From: Niveispirillum cyanobacteriorum
Lineage (GTDB): Bacteria; Pseudomonadota; Alphaproteobacteria; Azospirillales; Azospirillaceae
DNA: 64,000 nucleotides
Assembly (NCBI RefSeq): GCF_002868735.1
Contig: NZ_CP025612.1
Coordinates: 620,001-684,000 of the forward strand
Direction of reading: 5' to 3'
The notes beneath the pieces were generated by a model. The model was not told where the DNA came from. It saw only the letters and a program-made list of their open reading frames with translations, and did not search any database. This document shows, piece after piece, positions 9,235-18,096 of the stretch; within the stretch, counting starts at the first letter, position 1; each line of letters starts with the position of its first letter. Position numbers and translations under genes: made by a program.

Positions 9235-9256
9235 ATTCACTATCGTGTGTGTGAAT
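9235..9256. promoter_or_regulatory. TetR-type operator before the TonB operon
   Basis: ATTCACT (9235-9241) and TGTGAAT (9250-9256) with an 8-base spacer, about 85 bases before the TonB receptor start. It is the sister of the site at 773-794. The surrounding stretch 9151-9424 holds no gene. Confidence 0.7.
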
Positions 9257-9424
9257 ATTAATGATTTGATTAGCACCACCATGCCCGCTCGCTCCTCAGG
9301 AGCATGACATGCGGGCGATTTATGAAGAAAACGGTGGCATGAAATGGCACCGGCGGAACGATCAAAATCGTCCCGCCGGACCCTGTCAGAATGTTGAACG
9401 TGGCACCCAGCCCCGGTCGGAGGC

Positions 9425-10333
9425 CTAGTAGGACCCGTCCCTAACCGCCTTGATGTCGTTATCGGACAGGGGGCGCAGGACGATATTGCGGAAGCTGATT
9501 TCCGCAGCCTCGATCTCCAAGGCGATGCGGCCACCAGTGAGGGAACGCCATTCGGCGGGGTTATCCTCGCGCCGTGTGCGCATCGCGAACAGGGTCGTGA
9601 CGATCCGGCCATTCACCAGATGTGCGGCCTGGTCCCCGAATGCGATCAAATCAAGCTGGTTCCAGCTGTCCAGCCGCTCGAAATCGCCCGTCTTGCGGAA
9701 CCATTGGCGTTCGATCGGGCCGGCTTTGATGGGCGGCACATATTCACGCGGAAAACTGGGCGGATAGCTGGGCCACAGGGCTGTGCCGCCCAGGTTCGGA
9801 CCTTCCAGGGCCTGGGTGTTGATCATGATGGCGTCGCCGACATCCGTTTCCTCTACCTGGAATTCCACAGAATCAGGGTAGAGAACGCCGCGTGTGGCCT
9901 TCATATGGTAGAGGATGCCGCTGTTGCGCTTGGCCAGACGGCGCGGAGCGAACCGTCGTTCGCCCCATTTGAATTCCAGGCGCAGATGGTAGTTGCCATA
10001 TTCCTGCGCGGTGGCCAGATGGCCGAAACCGACCTTGCCATCCCCCTGAAATGTCGGCCCGAGCACATGCAGGGTCCCATCCTGGATATCCAGCACTCCA
10101 CCAGTATCGGTGTCGCCCACCCCGTCTTGAAAGAAGGTCCAGCCGGACAGGTCCTTGCCATTGAACAGCGGTATCCAGCCGGCCTCCGGGCCAGCTTGCG
10201 CCTGACGCATCGCGATGGGGGACAGGGCAGTGGCCAACGCGCCCCCCAATCCCATCCCCATCAGATGGCGGCGGGATATCGGTTGCGGCATGGCTGGCTT
10301 CCCTGGCAAGGCATGGGCGAGATTTGCCGACAT
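9425..10333 (-). CDS. Exported DUF1080 protein, 3-keto-glycoside hydrolase/lyase
   Basis: A concanavalin-like DUF1080 (3-keto-disaccharide hydrolase) protein of about 290-302 residues. This family cleaves glycosides whose sugar has been oxidised at C3. A twin-arginine signal is visible (SRRHLMGMGLGGALATA), so it is folded before export to the periplasm. The family opening GWIPLFNGKDLSGW follows, with the characteristic NSGILYH and VEFQVEE strands in mid-protein. Two starts are possible: 10333 or 10291 (MPQPISRR). It is the last gene of the operon that begins with the TonB receptor at 17040 and lies downstream of the SnoaL-like and GMC dehydrogenase genes, which fits oxidation followed by cleavage. 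Confidence 0.87.
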   Translation of the reverse strand: MSANLAHALPGKPAMPQPISRRHLMGMGLGGALATALSPIAMRQAQAGPEAGWIPLFNGKDLSGWTFFQDGVGDTDTGGVLDIQDGTLHVLGPTFQGDGKVGFGHLATAQEYGNYHLRLEFKWGERRFAPRRLAKRNSGILYHMKATRGVLYPDSVEFQVEETDVGDAIMINTQALEGPNLGGTALWPSYPPSFPREYVPPIKAGPIERQWFRKTGDFERLDSWNQLDLIAFGDQAAHLVNGRIVTTLFAMRTRREDNPAEWRSLTGGRIALEIEAAEISFRNIVLRPLSDNDIKAVRDGSY

Positions 10334-10339
10334 GCGCGA

Positions 10340-10783
10340 TTACGGACGAAGGCGATCGAAATAGGTGGCGGCCTGATCGGCTGTCAGTTCTTGTTTCAAA
10401 TCCCAATGTTCCCGGATCAGGCCATCCTGCCAGCGGAAGATATCCATCACCGCCGCGCGTATCCCGGTTCCGACACGCACATCCAGCATCACGATGGACA
10501 AGGCACCCTGATTGATGGTGCTGACAGGATGGATCAGGAAGTCCGGGCGCGCAAACATCGGTTCCAGCACCTTGATGGCGGCCTCGCGGCCCTGTGCCAT
10601 GCCGTTGCTATGCTGGATGTAATCGTCAGCGACATACTGTTCGAAGGCTTTGCGCACCTGCTTCTGCCGATAGAACAGGGTGCAGAACATGTCGAGTGCC
10701 GGCGGGGCCGTGGCCTGCGCCCCGCCCGCCGCCATCAGGGGCAGGATACCGGCCAGGGACAGGAACTGCTTTCGGTCCAGCAT
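10340..10783 (-). CDS. Exported SnoaL/NTF2-like protein
   Basis: A 147-residue protein with a signal peptide (LSLAGILPLMAAGGAQA) and a SnoaL-like alpha+beta barrel. The pattern YVADDYIQHSNGMAQGREAA and the FRWQDGLIREHWD strand are typical of the family. SnoaL relatives include cyclases, ketosteroid isomerases and hydratases. Here it lies 4 bases after the GMC dehydrogenase and 6 before the DUF1080 gene, so a role on the 3-keto sugar or on the released 2-hydroxyglucal-type product in the periplasm is plausible. The function is inferred from context only. Confidence 0.75.
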   Translation of the reverse strand: MLDRKQFLSLAGILPLMAAGGAQATAPPALDMFCTLFYRQKQVRKAFEQYVADDYIQHSNGMAQGREAAIKVLEPMFARPDFLIHPVSTINQGALSIVMLDVRVGTGIRAAVMDIFRWQDGLIREHWDLKQELTADQAATYFDRLRP

Positions 10784-10787
10784 GGCG

Positions 10788-12473
10788 TCAGATCCGCCCT
10801 TCCTTCAGCATCGTCACCGCCGTGTCACAGGCCCTGGCCGTCATGGCCATATAGGTCAGCGACGGGTTCTGACAGGCGGACGACGCCATGGCGGCACCAT
10901 CGGTCACAAACACGTTGGGCACGTCATGCAACTGGTTCCAGCGGTTGGTGACCGATGTGCGCGGATCATATCCCATCATGGCCCCGCCCATCTCATGGAT
11001 GGCACTGCCGCCCACGCCCGGACGGTTTAGCGACATGATCACCTTGCCGCCAGCGGCGGTCAGCATGGCGCTGGCCTCTTTCCCGGCGTCGGTCAGGGCC
11101 TTGTGCTCATTCTCGCCATGGGTGAAATCCACCTGCAGCAACGGCGCACCGAACTGATCCACCTTCACCGGGTCAAGGCGCAGACGGTTGGTTTCCCGCG
11201 GCAGGCTTTCGGCGAAGGTGACCAGCACCATGCGCCAGGGGCCGACATTGCGCAGGTTCTCCTTGAAGCCGGTACCAATGCCGGGTTCCCGCTTGCCGCG
11301 CGTCCAGGCACTGCGCAGTGCGCCGCCCTGGAAACTGTAGCCACGGACAAAATCCCCCTCGGCCTGGTCGCCCAGATTGCGGAAGCGGGGAATGATAATG
11401 CCCGTGGGTCGGTTGCCGAAGGTGGTGCGGTCCAGGAAACTGTCGAACAGGGCGATGGCCCCCACCGTGCTCGCATGGTCCATGATATGGGTGCCCAGCC
11501 GACCGCTGCTGTTTCCCAACCCGTTGGCAAACGCTGCGGAGCGGGAGCGCAGCAGGACATGGTTGGTGTTGAAGGCCCCGGCATTCATGAAAATGATGCG
11601 GGCGGTGTAGCGGCGACGCTCTCCCGTCTTCACATTCAATACCGACACACCGCTGGCACGCTTGGTCTTGGCGTCATAATCGACGGTTTCCACTACCGTG
11701 TCGGTGATCAGGGTCAGGTTGCCGGTGGCCTGCGCCGCCGGCAGGGTGGAACTCTGCGTGCTGAAATAGGCGCCATAGGAACAGCCGCGCTGACAGATCA
11801 TCCGGTTCTGGCAGGCACTGCGACCTTCCTTTTCTTGCGTCAGATTGGCTGTACGCCCGATGGTCAGGCGGCGGTCGGGCCATTTCTCCTCAATCGCGGC
11901 CTTGGCATGCTTTTCCAGCACGTTCAGCGCCATCGGCGGCTGATAGATGCCGTCGGGCAGGGATGACAAGCCTTCATTCTGCCCCGACACGCCGATGAAC
12001 CTTTCGACATGATCGTACCAGGGCTTCAGATCGGCATAGCGGATGGGCCAGTCGACGCCGTGCCCATCTTTCTTGTTGGCCCCGAAATCATGGTCGCTCA
12101 TCCGGTAGGATTGGCGACCCCAGGTCAGTGAGCGTCCCCCCAGTTGATAGCTGCGCCACCAGTTGAATTCCGTGCCTTCAGCTACCGAGTAGGGGTTTTC
12201 ACGGTCATTGACGAAATGATTCTGCGTATATTCGGTGAAATGCCGGTTCTTGGATTGAACGGCAAAGTCGGTCGCATAAAGCTGTGGATCACCCACGCCC
12301 CGAAACGGCATCTCCCAAGGGGATTTCATCTCGGTGACATAGTCGGTGCCATGTTCGATATGGCGGCCCCGTTCGACCATCAGAACCTTCAGGCCCTTTT
12401 CGGTCAGTTCCTTTGCCGCCCAGCCGCCGGTGATGCCGGAGCCAACGACGATGGCGTCGAAATCTTTGCTCAT
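10788..12473 (-). CDS. GMC-family FAD dehydrogenase, glucoside 3-dehydrogenase large subunit type
   Basis: A 561-residue FAD enzyme predicted to oxidise the C3 hydroxyl of a glycoside. It has the dinucleotide motif VVGSGITGG (residues 9-17) and the ERG of the FAD ribose site near 35-37. The C-terminal GMC domain carries the catalytic pair His493 (HEMGG) and Asn536 (QNPS). It has no signal peptide. The upstream gene, which overlaps it by four bases, encodes a Tat-targeted small subunit that probably carries it to the periplasm, as in gluconate 2-dehydrogenase and glucoside 3-dehydrogenase complexes. A cytochrome subunit is not encoded nearby. A cysteine-rich segment (ACQNRMICQRGCSYGAY) is also typical of this subgroup. 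Confidence 0.88.
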   Translation of the reverse strand: MSKDFDAIVVGSGITGGWAAKELTEKGLKVLMVERGRHIEHGTDYVTEMKSPWEMPFRGVGDPQLYATDFAVQSKNRHFTEYTQNHFVNDRENPYSVAEGTEFNWWRSYQLGGRSLTWGRQSYRMSDHDFGANKKDGHGVDWPIRYADLKPWYDHVERFIGVSGQNEGLSSLPDGIYQPPMALNVLEKHAKAAIEEKWPDRRLTIGRTANLTQEKEGRSACQNRMICQRGCSYGAYFSTQSSTLPAAQATGNLTLITDTVVETVDYDAKTKRASGVSVLNVKTGERRRYTARIIFMNAGAFNTNHVLLRSRSAAFANGLGNSSGRLGTHIMDHASTVGAIALFDSFLDRTTFGNRPTGIIIPRFRNLGDQAEGDFVRGYSFQGGALRSAWTRGKREPGIGTGFKENLRNVGPWRMVLVTFAESLPRETNRLRLDPVKVDQFGAPLLQVDFTHGENEHKALTDAGKEASAMLTAAGGKVIMSLNRPGVGGSAIHEMGGAMMGYDPRTSVTNRWNQLHDVPNVFVTDGAAMASSACQNPSLTYMAMTARACDTAVTMLKEGRI

Positions 12474-13078
12474 CCGAATTCCACCGCAGTCCAGTCGTTT
12501 GACCAGGCCCGATCCTTGGGGCCGACGGGGATGTCCGGGTCGAAGCGGCCCGGCACCAGTTCAAAACGCAACTCCTGGCTGGCGCCGATTTCCGACGTAT
12601 AATAGCCAGTGACGATCAGGCCCTTCAGCGTGCGCCAGGGCGATTTCTCGTTACCCCGCGTATAGGCCTGGGAATCCAGGTCGGTCAGCACCCTGACCTG
12701 CATGTCCGGGGTGGCCGACAGGAACGCCCGGCCCGCCTTGAGGTCCAGTTCAAATGACAGCCAATCCAGTAGACCGGCATCCGCCGGAGCCTTGCCGCCG
12801 GTGAAAAGTGCCGCTGCGACCGGCGCATTTGATCCCGATATTCCGTGCCCGATGGCAAGCGCCAGGAAGGCGGGAACGCCGGCCTTCACCGCACCCGGCG
12901 TGTCCGTATCGGGAAAAACCAGATCGCAGACACGGGCGACCAGGGTGCGGTGGCGGTCGGGCAGGGGGGCACCCGCTGCCACCTGTGCCCAAACATCCGC
13001 CGGGGTCAGGGCCAGCGCCATGCCCGACAGCAGCAGGCCACGGCGGCCAATACCGGCGCGCGATATCTCTTCCTGCAT
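12470..13078 (-). CDS. Tat-exported gluconate 2-dehydrogenase subunit 3-like protein
   Basis: Small subunit of about 202 residues that partners the GMC dehydrogenase. The start at 13078 follows a strong AGGAGA and gives a twin-arginine signal (IGRRGLLLSGMALALTP). The body matches the gluconate 2-dehydrogenase subunit 3 family: LVARVCDLVFPDTDTPGA followed by a helical region and a conserved C-terminal YYTSEIGASQEL segment. It overlaps the GMC gene by ATGA. Its role is to mature and export the catalytic subunit. The frame is open 22 codons further upstream, inside the esterase gene end, which is unlikely to be used. Confidence 0.88.
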   Translation of the reverse strand: MQEEISRAGIGRRGLLLSGMALALTPADVWAQVAAGAPLPDRHRTLVARVCDLVFPDTDTPGAVKAGVPAFLALAIGHGISGSNAPVAAALFTGGKAPADAGLLDWLSFELDLKAGRAFLSATPDMQVRVLTDLDSQAYTRGNEKSPWRTLKGLIVTGYYTSEIGASQELRFELVPGRFDPDIPVGPKDRAWSNDWTAVEFG

Positions 13079-13103
13079 CAAAACTCTCCTTCTCCGCCGA
13101 AGG

Positions 13104-14666
13104 TCAGAACAGGCCCAGTTTCCCGCCATTGGCCACGAAGGCACTGTAGACTTGGCGCTTGGCCGGGGACAAAGGTTCGATCACCCCGGTCCTGTCGCCA
13201 AGGCCCATTACGCGGCCATTCGCCAGGGCCGGCCATTCGGGCAGCCCGGCACCGTTCGGGTTGCCGCTCTTCACGAAATTGGCCCAGTACTGGCCCAGCG
13301 TCGCGGCGATGTCATGGTCCGCCTTGATGAAGGGGCGGGTGGATTTGTCCAGCGTGGCGAAAACATAGGGCAGTTCGGCGGAATGAAACGTGCCGAACCG
13401 GGCCGGATCGCTGCCGGGCTGCGGGTGCTGGAACAGATAGGCATAGACCGGGGCGGCACCGGGCTGCCGCGTCTGTGCCCAGATCAGCATGGAGGCGGTG
13501 GCCTGTTCGCGCAACAGGGCCCTGGCCGCCTCCCCTGCCGCCTTACCGTCACTCCCCTGATAGAAGGGGCGGAAGGACGGCGCCTGTGTGCCGAAGCGCC
13601 GGTCGATCAGGTCGTTCAGCTTGACCGACGTAGTCAGGTGCCAGTCATGCCCATTGCTGCTTTCATCCGTCGTCAGGCCGGTCAGGACGGGGATGTCCTG
13701 CCGCTGCCGCTCCGGGTCGGGCAGGACGGTGGGCTCAGTGATGGGAAAGAAGCGCAGGCCCGGCGGCCCGACGGACGGGTCCTTGGCTGCCTTGGCCAAC
13801 TGCTCGGGCGACAGGGCACGCAGGGCAGCGATACCGGTCACGCCGGCTGCGTTCATCACCTTCTGCCCCCGCGCCTCGGCATCAGACAGCGGCAGGCTGG
13901 GAATACCCATGCCGGACCCGCTTTGCGCGATGGCGCGGATGAACAGCCCGTCAGCCTTGGGCGACGACAGCAGCGCATGGACGGACGCAGCGCCTGCTGA
14001 CTGTCCGGCGATGGTCACCCGTTTGGGATCACCGCCGAAATTCGCGATATTCTTCTGGACCCAGCGCAGCGCCGCGACCTGATCCATCAAGCCATAATTG
14101 CCAGAAGACCCGGCTTCTGCGGTCAACGCTGGATGGGCCAGGAAGCCATATATGCCAACACGATAATTGATCGTGACGACGATGATGCCGCGCGCGGCCA
14201 GCTTCTCCCCATCATACAAGGGGACAGAACCAGAACCGCCCGCGAAACCGCCACCATGAATCCAGACCATCACAGAATGGCCGGCACCGCTGGCCCCCGA
14301 CGGGCGCCAGACGTTAACAGACAGGCAGTCCTCACTCATGGGGCGGGTTGGGAAATATTCCGCCGACCAGGGAGAACCGCCGGGCGGTGTATAAGGCGGG
14401 TCCTGCTGACAATCGGCACTGAACTGCGTCGCGTCGCGCACGCCGGACCATGCCGCAACAGGCTGCGGCGGGCGCCAGCGGTTGGCACCGCCGGTGTCAC
14501 CGGCATAGGGAATGCCCAGGAAACGATCGATACCGTTCTGGGTGGCCCCGGCCACACGCCCTGTCTCCGTCTCGGCCTCAGGGGCTACAGCCCCCGCCAT
14601 TGACGGCATGGAACACAGGGCCAGCAATGATGCACCAACCCGCAGAATGGAAAAACTCCACCGCAC
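13104..14666 (-). CDS. Secreted carboxylesterase type B (second)
   Basis: A 520-residue carboxylesterase-family hydrolase. The preferred start is a GTG at 14666, seven bases after GGGAGG, which gives the signal sequence RWSFSILRVGASLLALCSM with a SMAGA cleavage region. The nucleophile lies in GQSAGAAS, the oxyanion HGGG precedes it, and the later Glu (TTDESSNG) and His (TFHSAELPYVF) complete the triad. It is only distantly similar to the esterase at 3932. Position between the TonB receptor and the dehydrogenase subunits suggests removal of acyl groups from acylated glycosides before C3 oxidation. Confidence 0.87.
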   Translation of the reverse strand: MRWSFSILRVGASLLALCSMPSMAGAVAPEAETETGRVAGATQNGIDRFLGIPYAGDTGGANRWRPPQPVAAWSGVRDATQFSADCQQDPPYTPPGGSPWSAEYFPTRPMSEDCLSVNVWRPSGASGAGHSVMVWIHGGGFAGGSGSVPLYDGEKLAARGIIVVTINYRVGIYGFLAHPALTAEAGSSGNYGLMDQVAALRWVQKNIANFGGDPKRVTIAGQSAGAASVHALLSSPKADGLFIRAIAQSGSGMGIPSLPLSDAEARGQKVMNAAGVTGIAALRALSPEQLAKAAKDPSVGPPGLRFFPITEPTVLPDPERQRQDIPVLTGLTTDESSNGHDWHLTTSVKLNDLIDRRFGTQAPSFRPFYQGSDGKAAGEAARALLREQATASMLIWAQTRQPGAAPVYAYLFQHPQPGSDPARFGTFHSAELPYVFATLDKSTRPFIKADHDIAATLGQYWANFVKSGNPNGAGLPEWPALANGRVMGLGDRTGVIEPLSPAKRQVYSAFVANGGKLGLF

Positions 14667-14705
14667 CTGACACCTCCCGACACCGATGACTGCTTCAAGC
14701 CGAAT

Positions 14706-14738
14706 ATGGATACCGGGGGACGAACCCCCGGTATCCAT
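14706..14738 (-). terminator. Perfect 14-bp hairpin between TonB receptor and esterase genes
   Basis: Arms ATGGATACCGGGGG (14706-14719) and CCCCCGGTATCCAT (14725-14738) with a 5-base loop, 19 bases after the TonB receptor stop. There is no T tract in either direction. Because the operator lies upstream of the receptor and the downstream genes have no obvious promoter, it may trim expression or protect the receptor mRNA rather than end transcription. Confidence 0.5.
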
Positions 14739-14757
14739 GATCACAGCCAACAGCGGA

Positions 14758-17040
14758 TCAGAAGCGGTAGGTGCCCTGCACGCCAAACGTACGCGGCGGG
14801 CCATAGATGGAGTTATAAATCAGCGAACCGGCGGCAGCGTTGAAGTTTGCAAAGGCCAGCGGCTGCTTGTCCTCCAGATTGCGGACATAGGCCTGGACTG
14901 TATAGTTGCCGTCTGCGGAGTTATATTCGACCGACAGGTCGGTCATCATATAGCCCTTCTGGCGCATACCGGCCCAGTTTACGACCGACAGGTAATGGGC
15001 AGCCTTGTAACGGCTGAAGGCCGAGGCGACCACGTTCGATCCGTCGCCCAGGTCGAACGTGTGGCTGTAACCGGCGGACAGGGTCCATTTCGGGGCCTGC
15101 GGCGGACGATTGCCCTTCAGGTTGAACTGCTGGATGCCGGGGGTGACTGGATCGGCATCGTTGATCGGGGTGCCATTCACACCAATCAGCGAGGTCGCGA
15201 AATTCAGAACCTTGGCATCCAGATAATTGACGGTGAAGGACAGTTCGTCATTCTCCGTCAACAGGACGCTGGTGTCGGTCTCGACACCCCAGACACGCGA
15301 CTTACCAGCGTTCAGTGTGCGGGCGCCGACGTTGTTGTCCACGAATACCTGGATCTGCTGATCCTTGTAGTCATAGTAGAAGGCAGAGGCATTGAACTGC
15401 AGGCGGCCACCATTGAACCGGTTCTTGGTACCCACTTCGTAGGCAATCAGTTCTTCCGGCTCATAGGCACCGACGCTGTCGAAACCGCCGCTTTTATACC
15501 CGGTGCTGAGCTTGCCATAGACCAGGCTGTCGTCTGCGGGCTTCCAATCGATGCCGATATTGCCCGTTACCTGATCAGAGGAAGAACGCGGGCGCAGTAT
15601 GGTGGCGCCAGCAGAACCAAACGCCGGCGGGGTCGTGCCCTCGCCACGGCCAAAACGCGGGCCGTAATTGTAGAAGGTGGCGCTCTTGGCGTCGTCGGTA
15701 TAGCGCAAGCCGCCGGTCACCGTCAGCTCCGGACCGGCCACCGGGACCGTGACCTGACCAAAGGCGGCCTTGGACTTGGAAACGATATCCGGACGGTAGA
15801 AATAATTCAGGAAGGCGCGCGGCAGTTCCAGATACAGGCCGCGCGACAGATCGACCTTCTCATGGAAGTAGAAGCCGCCAAGCTGATAGAACAGGCCGTT
15901 ATCCAGCGTATTCGACAGGCGCAGCTCGTGGCTCTGTGTCTCTGAATTCAGCTTATTGTTGCGGAAGGTGAAGGTCGCGGGCAGATAGCCGTTCAGCGGC
16001 AGGGCGCTGTTGGTTTCATTATCGCGATAGCCCCCCAAATAGGCCAGCGTGCCCAGGTCAAAATCAACCTCGATCCGACCGCGCAGAGCAAACTGCTCGC
16101 TGTTGAAATTGCCCAAATCACCCAGCGGGAAATTACGGGTATTGATGCCGCTGAAGGTCAGGTTGGCGGGAATGCCGTTATTTTCAAACGCGGTGGTCGA
16201 CGGAATGGCGTCGATTACTCCGGCGGAATAGGCGGCATTGGTCAGAACACCGTTCTGGGCCACCAGGATGCCGAACTGCGACGGCGGCAGCTGATCGACA
16301 TTCACATACTCGCCGGCCAAATAAGTGCGGATATTCTCGGTGGGTTCCCAGGCGATGGCGAGGCGGGCTGCATCGACATTCTGGTCCTCGCCACGGCCGA
16401 CGGCGCCATGCTTGCGATAGCCCTTGTGGTCGGTATGCATGCCGGCGACGCGGACGGCAACCGTATCCCCCAGCGGCACATTGACGGCACCTTCGGCCCG
16501 CTTGGCATCGAAATTACCATAGCCGACGGTCAGGAAGCCGGCGGTCTTGCCCAGCTGCGGCTTAGCCGCGATGATGTTGATGGCGCCGGCGGTCGCGTTG
16601 CGACCATAGAGGGTGCCCTGTGGACCGCGCAGAACCTCGATCCGCTCCAGATCGAAGAAGCTGGCATTCAGCGCGACGGGGCGGTTCACATATTCACCAT
16701 CAATGCCGATGGTCAGGGCGGGGTCGGATGCTTCAGAAACATCCTGGCTGGACACGCCGCGCACCGAAATCTTCGTGAAGATCGTGTCATTGGTCACGTT
16801 AAGATCGGGCGCAATGCGCGCCAGACCATTCACGTCCGACACGCCGGACTTGACCAGATCATCGCCTGTGAAAGCACGGATCGCGATGGGCGTATCCTGC
16901 AGATTGGTCGCGCGCTTGGTCGCGGTCACCACAATCTCTTCCAGGACCAAAGCATTATTGCTGTCGGCCTGGGCCATGGCGGAAGCGGCATGAAGGGTAG
17001 TCGCCCCTGCTGCAAGCAGGAGCATCGAACGGATGCGCAT
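14758..17040 (-). CDS. TonB-dependent outer-membrane receptor of the glycoside regulon
   Basis: A 760-residue receptor, first gene of the minus-strand unit that continues to 9425. The start at 17040 gives the signal peptide MRIRSMLLLAAGATTLHAAS with AMAQ cleavage, then VLEEIVVTATKRATNLQDTP, the TonB-box and plug entry. IEVLRGPQGTLYGRNATAGA marks the plug, and the barrel ends in TYRF with a C-terminal Phe. A TetR gene is divergent and a palindrome lies 63-80 bases before the start. It probably brings (acylated) glycosides into the periplasm for the esterase, GMC dehydrogenase and DUF1080 enzymes. Confidence 0.93.
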   Translation of the reverse strand: MRIRSMLLLAAGATTLHAASAMAQADSNNALVLEEIVVTATKRATNLQDTPIAIRAFTGDDLVKSGVSDVNGLARIAPDLNVTNDTIFTKISVRGVSSQDVSEASDPALTIGIDGEYVNRPVALNASFFDLERIEVLRGPQGTLYGRNATAGAINIIAAKPQLGKTAGFLTVGYGNFDAKRAEGAVNVPLGDTVAVRVAGMHTDHKGYRKHGAVGRGEDQNVDAARLAIAWEPTENIRTYLAGEYVNVDQLPPSQFGILVAQNGVLTNAAYSAGVIDAIPSTTAFENNGIPANLTFSGINTRNFPLGDLGNFNSEQFALRGRIEVDFDLGTLAYLGGYRDNETNSALPLNGYLPATFTFRNNKLNSETQSHELRLSNTLDNGLFYQLGGFYFHEKVDLSRGLYLELPRAFLNYFYRPDIVSKSKAAFGQVTVPVAGPELTVTGGLRYTDDAKSATFYNYGPRFGRGEGTTPPAFGSAGATILRPRSSSDQVTGNIGIDWKPADDSLVYGKLSTGYKSGGFDSVGAYEPEELIAYEVGTKNRFNGGRLQFNASAFYYDYKDQQIQVFVDNNVGARTLNAGKSRVWGVETDTSVLLTENDELSFTVNYLDAKVLNFATSLIGVNGTPINDADPVTPGIQQFNLKGNRPPQAPKWTLSAGYSHTFDLGDGSNVVASAFSRYKAAHYLSVVNWAGMRQKGYMMTDLSVEYNSADGNYTVQAYVRNLEDKQPLAFANFNAAAGSLIYNSIYGPPRTFGVQGTYRF

Positions 17041-17102
17041 TTTGGTTCCTCCCGATGTGGCCGGCACTGTTGACCGGCCAGGCTCTGGGTTCTTTTCTAA
17101 AA

Positions 17103-17120
17103 CTAGAACCCTAATTCTGA
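17103..17120. promoter_or_regulatory. Operator site A of the AGAA-N6-TTCT regulon
   Basis: CTAGAACCCTAATTCTGA, core AGAA-N6-TTCT, upstream of the TonB receptor and in the divergent interval with the TetR gene. A second dyad, GGGTTCT (17087-17093) with AGAACCC (17105-17111), overlaps it. It belongs to a five-member set with the sites at 18038, 21928, 27062 and 27213. Confidence 0.65.
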
Positions 17121-17325
17121 AAACCATGTAAACGCAGGATCGTTCGGACGTCAAGCCATTCCGTGACAGATTCAGCGACGAATGTATTTGCAACGGTGAA
17201 CAGGGGAATGGCAGGGGTTTTTCCACTGGCGTCACGTGGGGGCGCCGCCTATGATAAACCATATAGAATCAGTACTTTGTTTTCAGATCGCGGCGTTAAC
17301 CGGCGGTCACATGGAATGATGGGGC

Positions 17326-18006
17326 GTGAAAGTGTCGATGGTGGATGAGGATCAGGAAGTCGAACCGTTGCTGAACCCAACGGGCCGTGAACCCAAGCAG
17401 GGACGCAGCCGCGCCTCGTTTGAACGGATGCTGGCTGCCGCCACGGATTTGCTGATCGAACGCGGCAATGACGACTTCGCTCTGACCGATGTGGCCAAGC
17501 GCGGCAAGGTCTCCATCGGCTCCATTTATTGCCGATTCGACAGCAAGGACGACCTGATCCAGGCGGTGCAGCGCCGCGTCATGGAGAGAATGGCCGATGA
17601 AGAGGCGGAGATGATTGGCCGCCTCACCGACAAATCCACCAGCCTGGATGTGCTTGTGCGCAACTTCGTGGAGGAACTGGCTGAGTTCCTGAAACGCAAT
17701 GCGCCGGTGCTGCGGCCCATGATGCTGCGCGCATCATCCGACCCCGTGGTGCGCGCCATGGGGCGCAAAGGCTATGATTCGTTGGTTGAAAAGGTCATGT
17801 CCACGCTGTTGTCGCGGCGGGATGAGATTGGCCATGAATTGCCGGAACTGGCCTGTGAAATGACTTTGCGGATCGCCTACTCGGCCTTCGCCCGTTATCT
17901 GGGCTTCGGCACGGTGGGCGATACGGGCACCAAGGCAGACTGGAAGAACCTTAAAACGGAGGTGGGTGTGATGTGCTCCACCTATCTGCGCAACGGCAAC
18001 CGATGA
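17326..18006 (+). CDS. TetR-family regulator, probable master repressor of the glycoside regulon
   Basis: A TetR protein of about 226 residues. The helix-turn-helix lies around residues 30-75 (FALTDVAKRGKVSIGSIYCRF), after a basic, flexible N-terminus, and the C-terminal domain is all-helical. GTG 17326 or ATG 17338 may be the start; neither has a strong ribosome site. It is divergent from the TonB receptor and followed by an MFS-Gfo-TIM operon. Five AGAA-N6-TTCT palindromes before the five transcription units of the 9.4-31.4 kb region fit it as the common repressor. The likely effector is a glycoside, a keto-glycoside or the aglycone. Confidence 0.88.
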   Translation: MKVSMVDEDQEVEPLLNPTGREPKQGRSRASFERMLAAATDLLIERGNDDFALTDVAKRGKVSIGSIYCRFDSKDDLIQAVQRRVMERMADEEAEMIGRLTDKSTSLDVLVRNFVEELAEFLKRNAPVLRPMMLRASSDPVVRAMGRKGYDSLVEKVMSTLLSRRDEIGHELPELACEMTLRIAYSAFARYLGFGTVGDTGTKADWKNLKTEVGVMCSTYLRNGNR

Positions 18007-18037
18007 CCCGTTGACGGATGGGGCGTTCCGTTTATAA

Positions 18038-18055
18038 ACAGAATTACGATTCTGT
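18038..18055. promoter_or_regulatory. Operator site B of the AGAA-N6-TTCT regulon
   Basis: ACAGAATTACGATTCTGT is a perfect 7+7 inverted repeat with a 4-base spacer, 42 bases before the MFS start and just after the TetR stop. It is the most symmetrical member of the set together with 21928-21945, and suggests a separate promoter for the MFS-Gfo-TIM operon. Confidence 0.75.
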
Positions 18056-18096
18056 TCTGATCCGCTGTGATCAGACCCAATGGAAAGGCACATCCC

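Noticed and set aside
9620-10951. 443-codon open frame on the plus strand
   Set aside because: It lies opposite the SnoaL, DUF1080 and GMC genes, has His/Gln/Gly-rich content of no family, and reflects GC-rich antisense coding bias.
14686-15945. 419-codon plus-strand open frame
   Set aside because: Antisense to a well-supported TonB receptor; no domain seen and no ribosome site.
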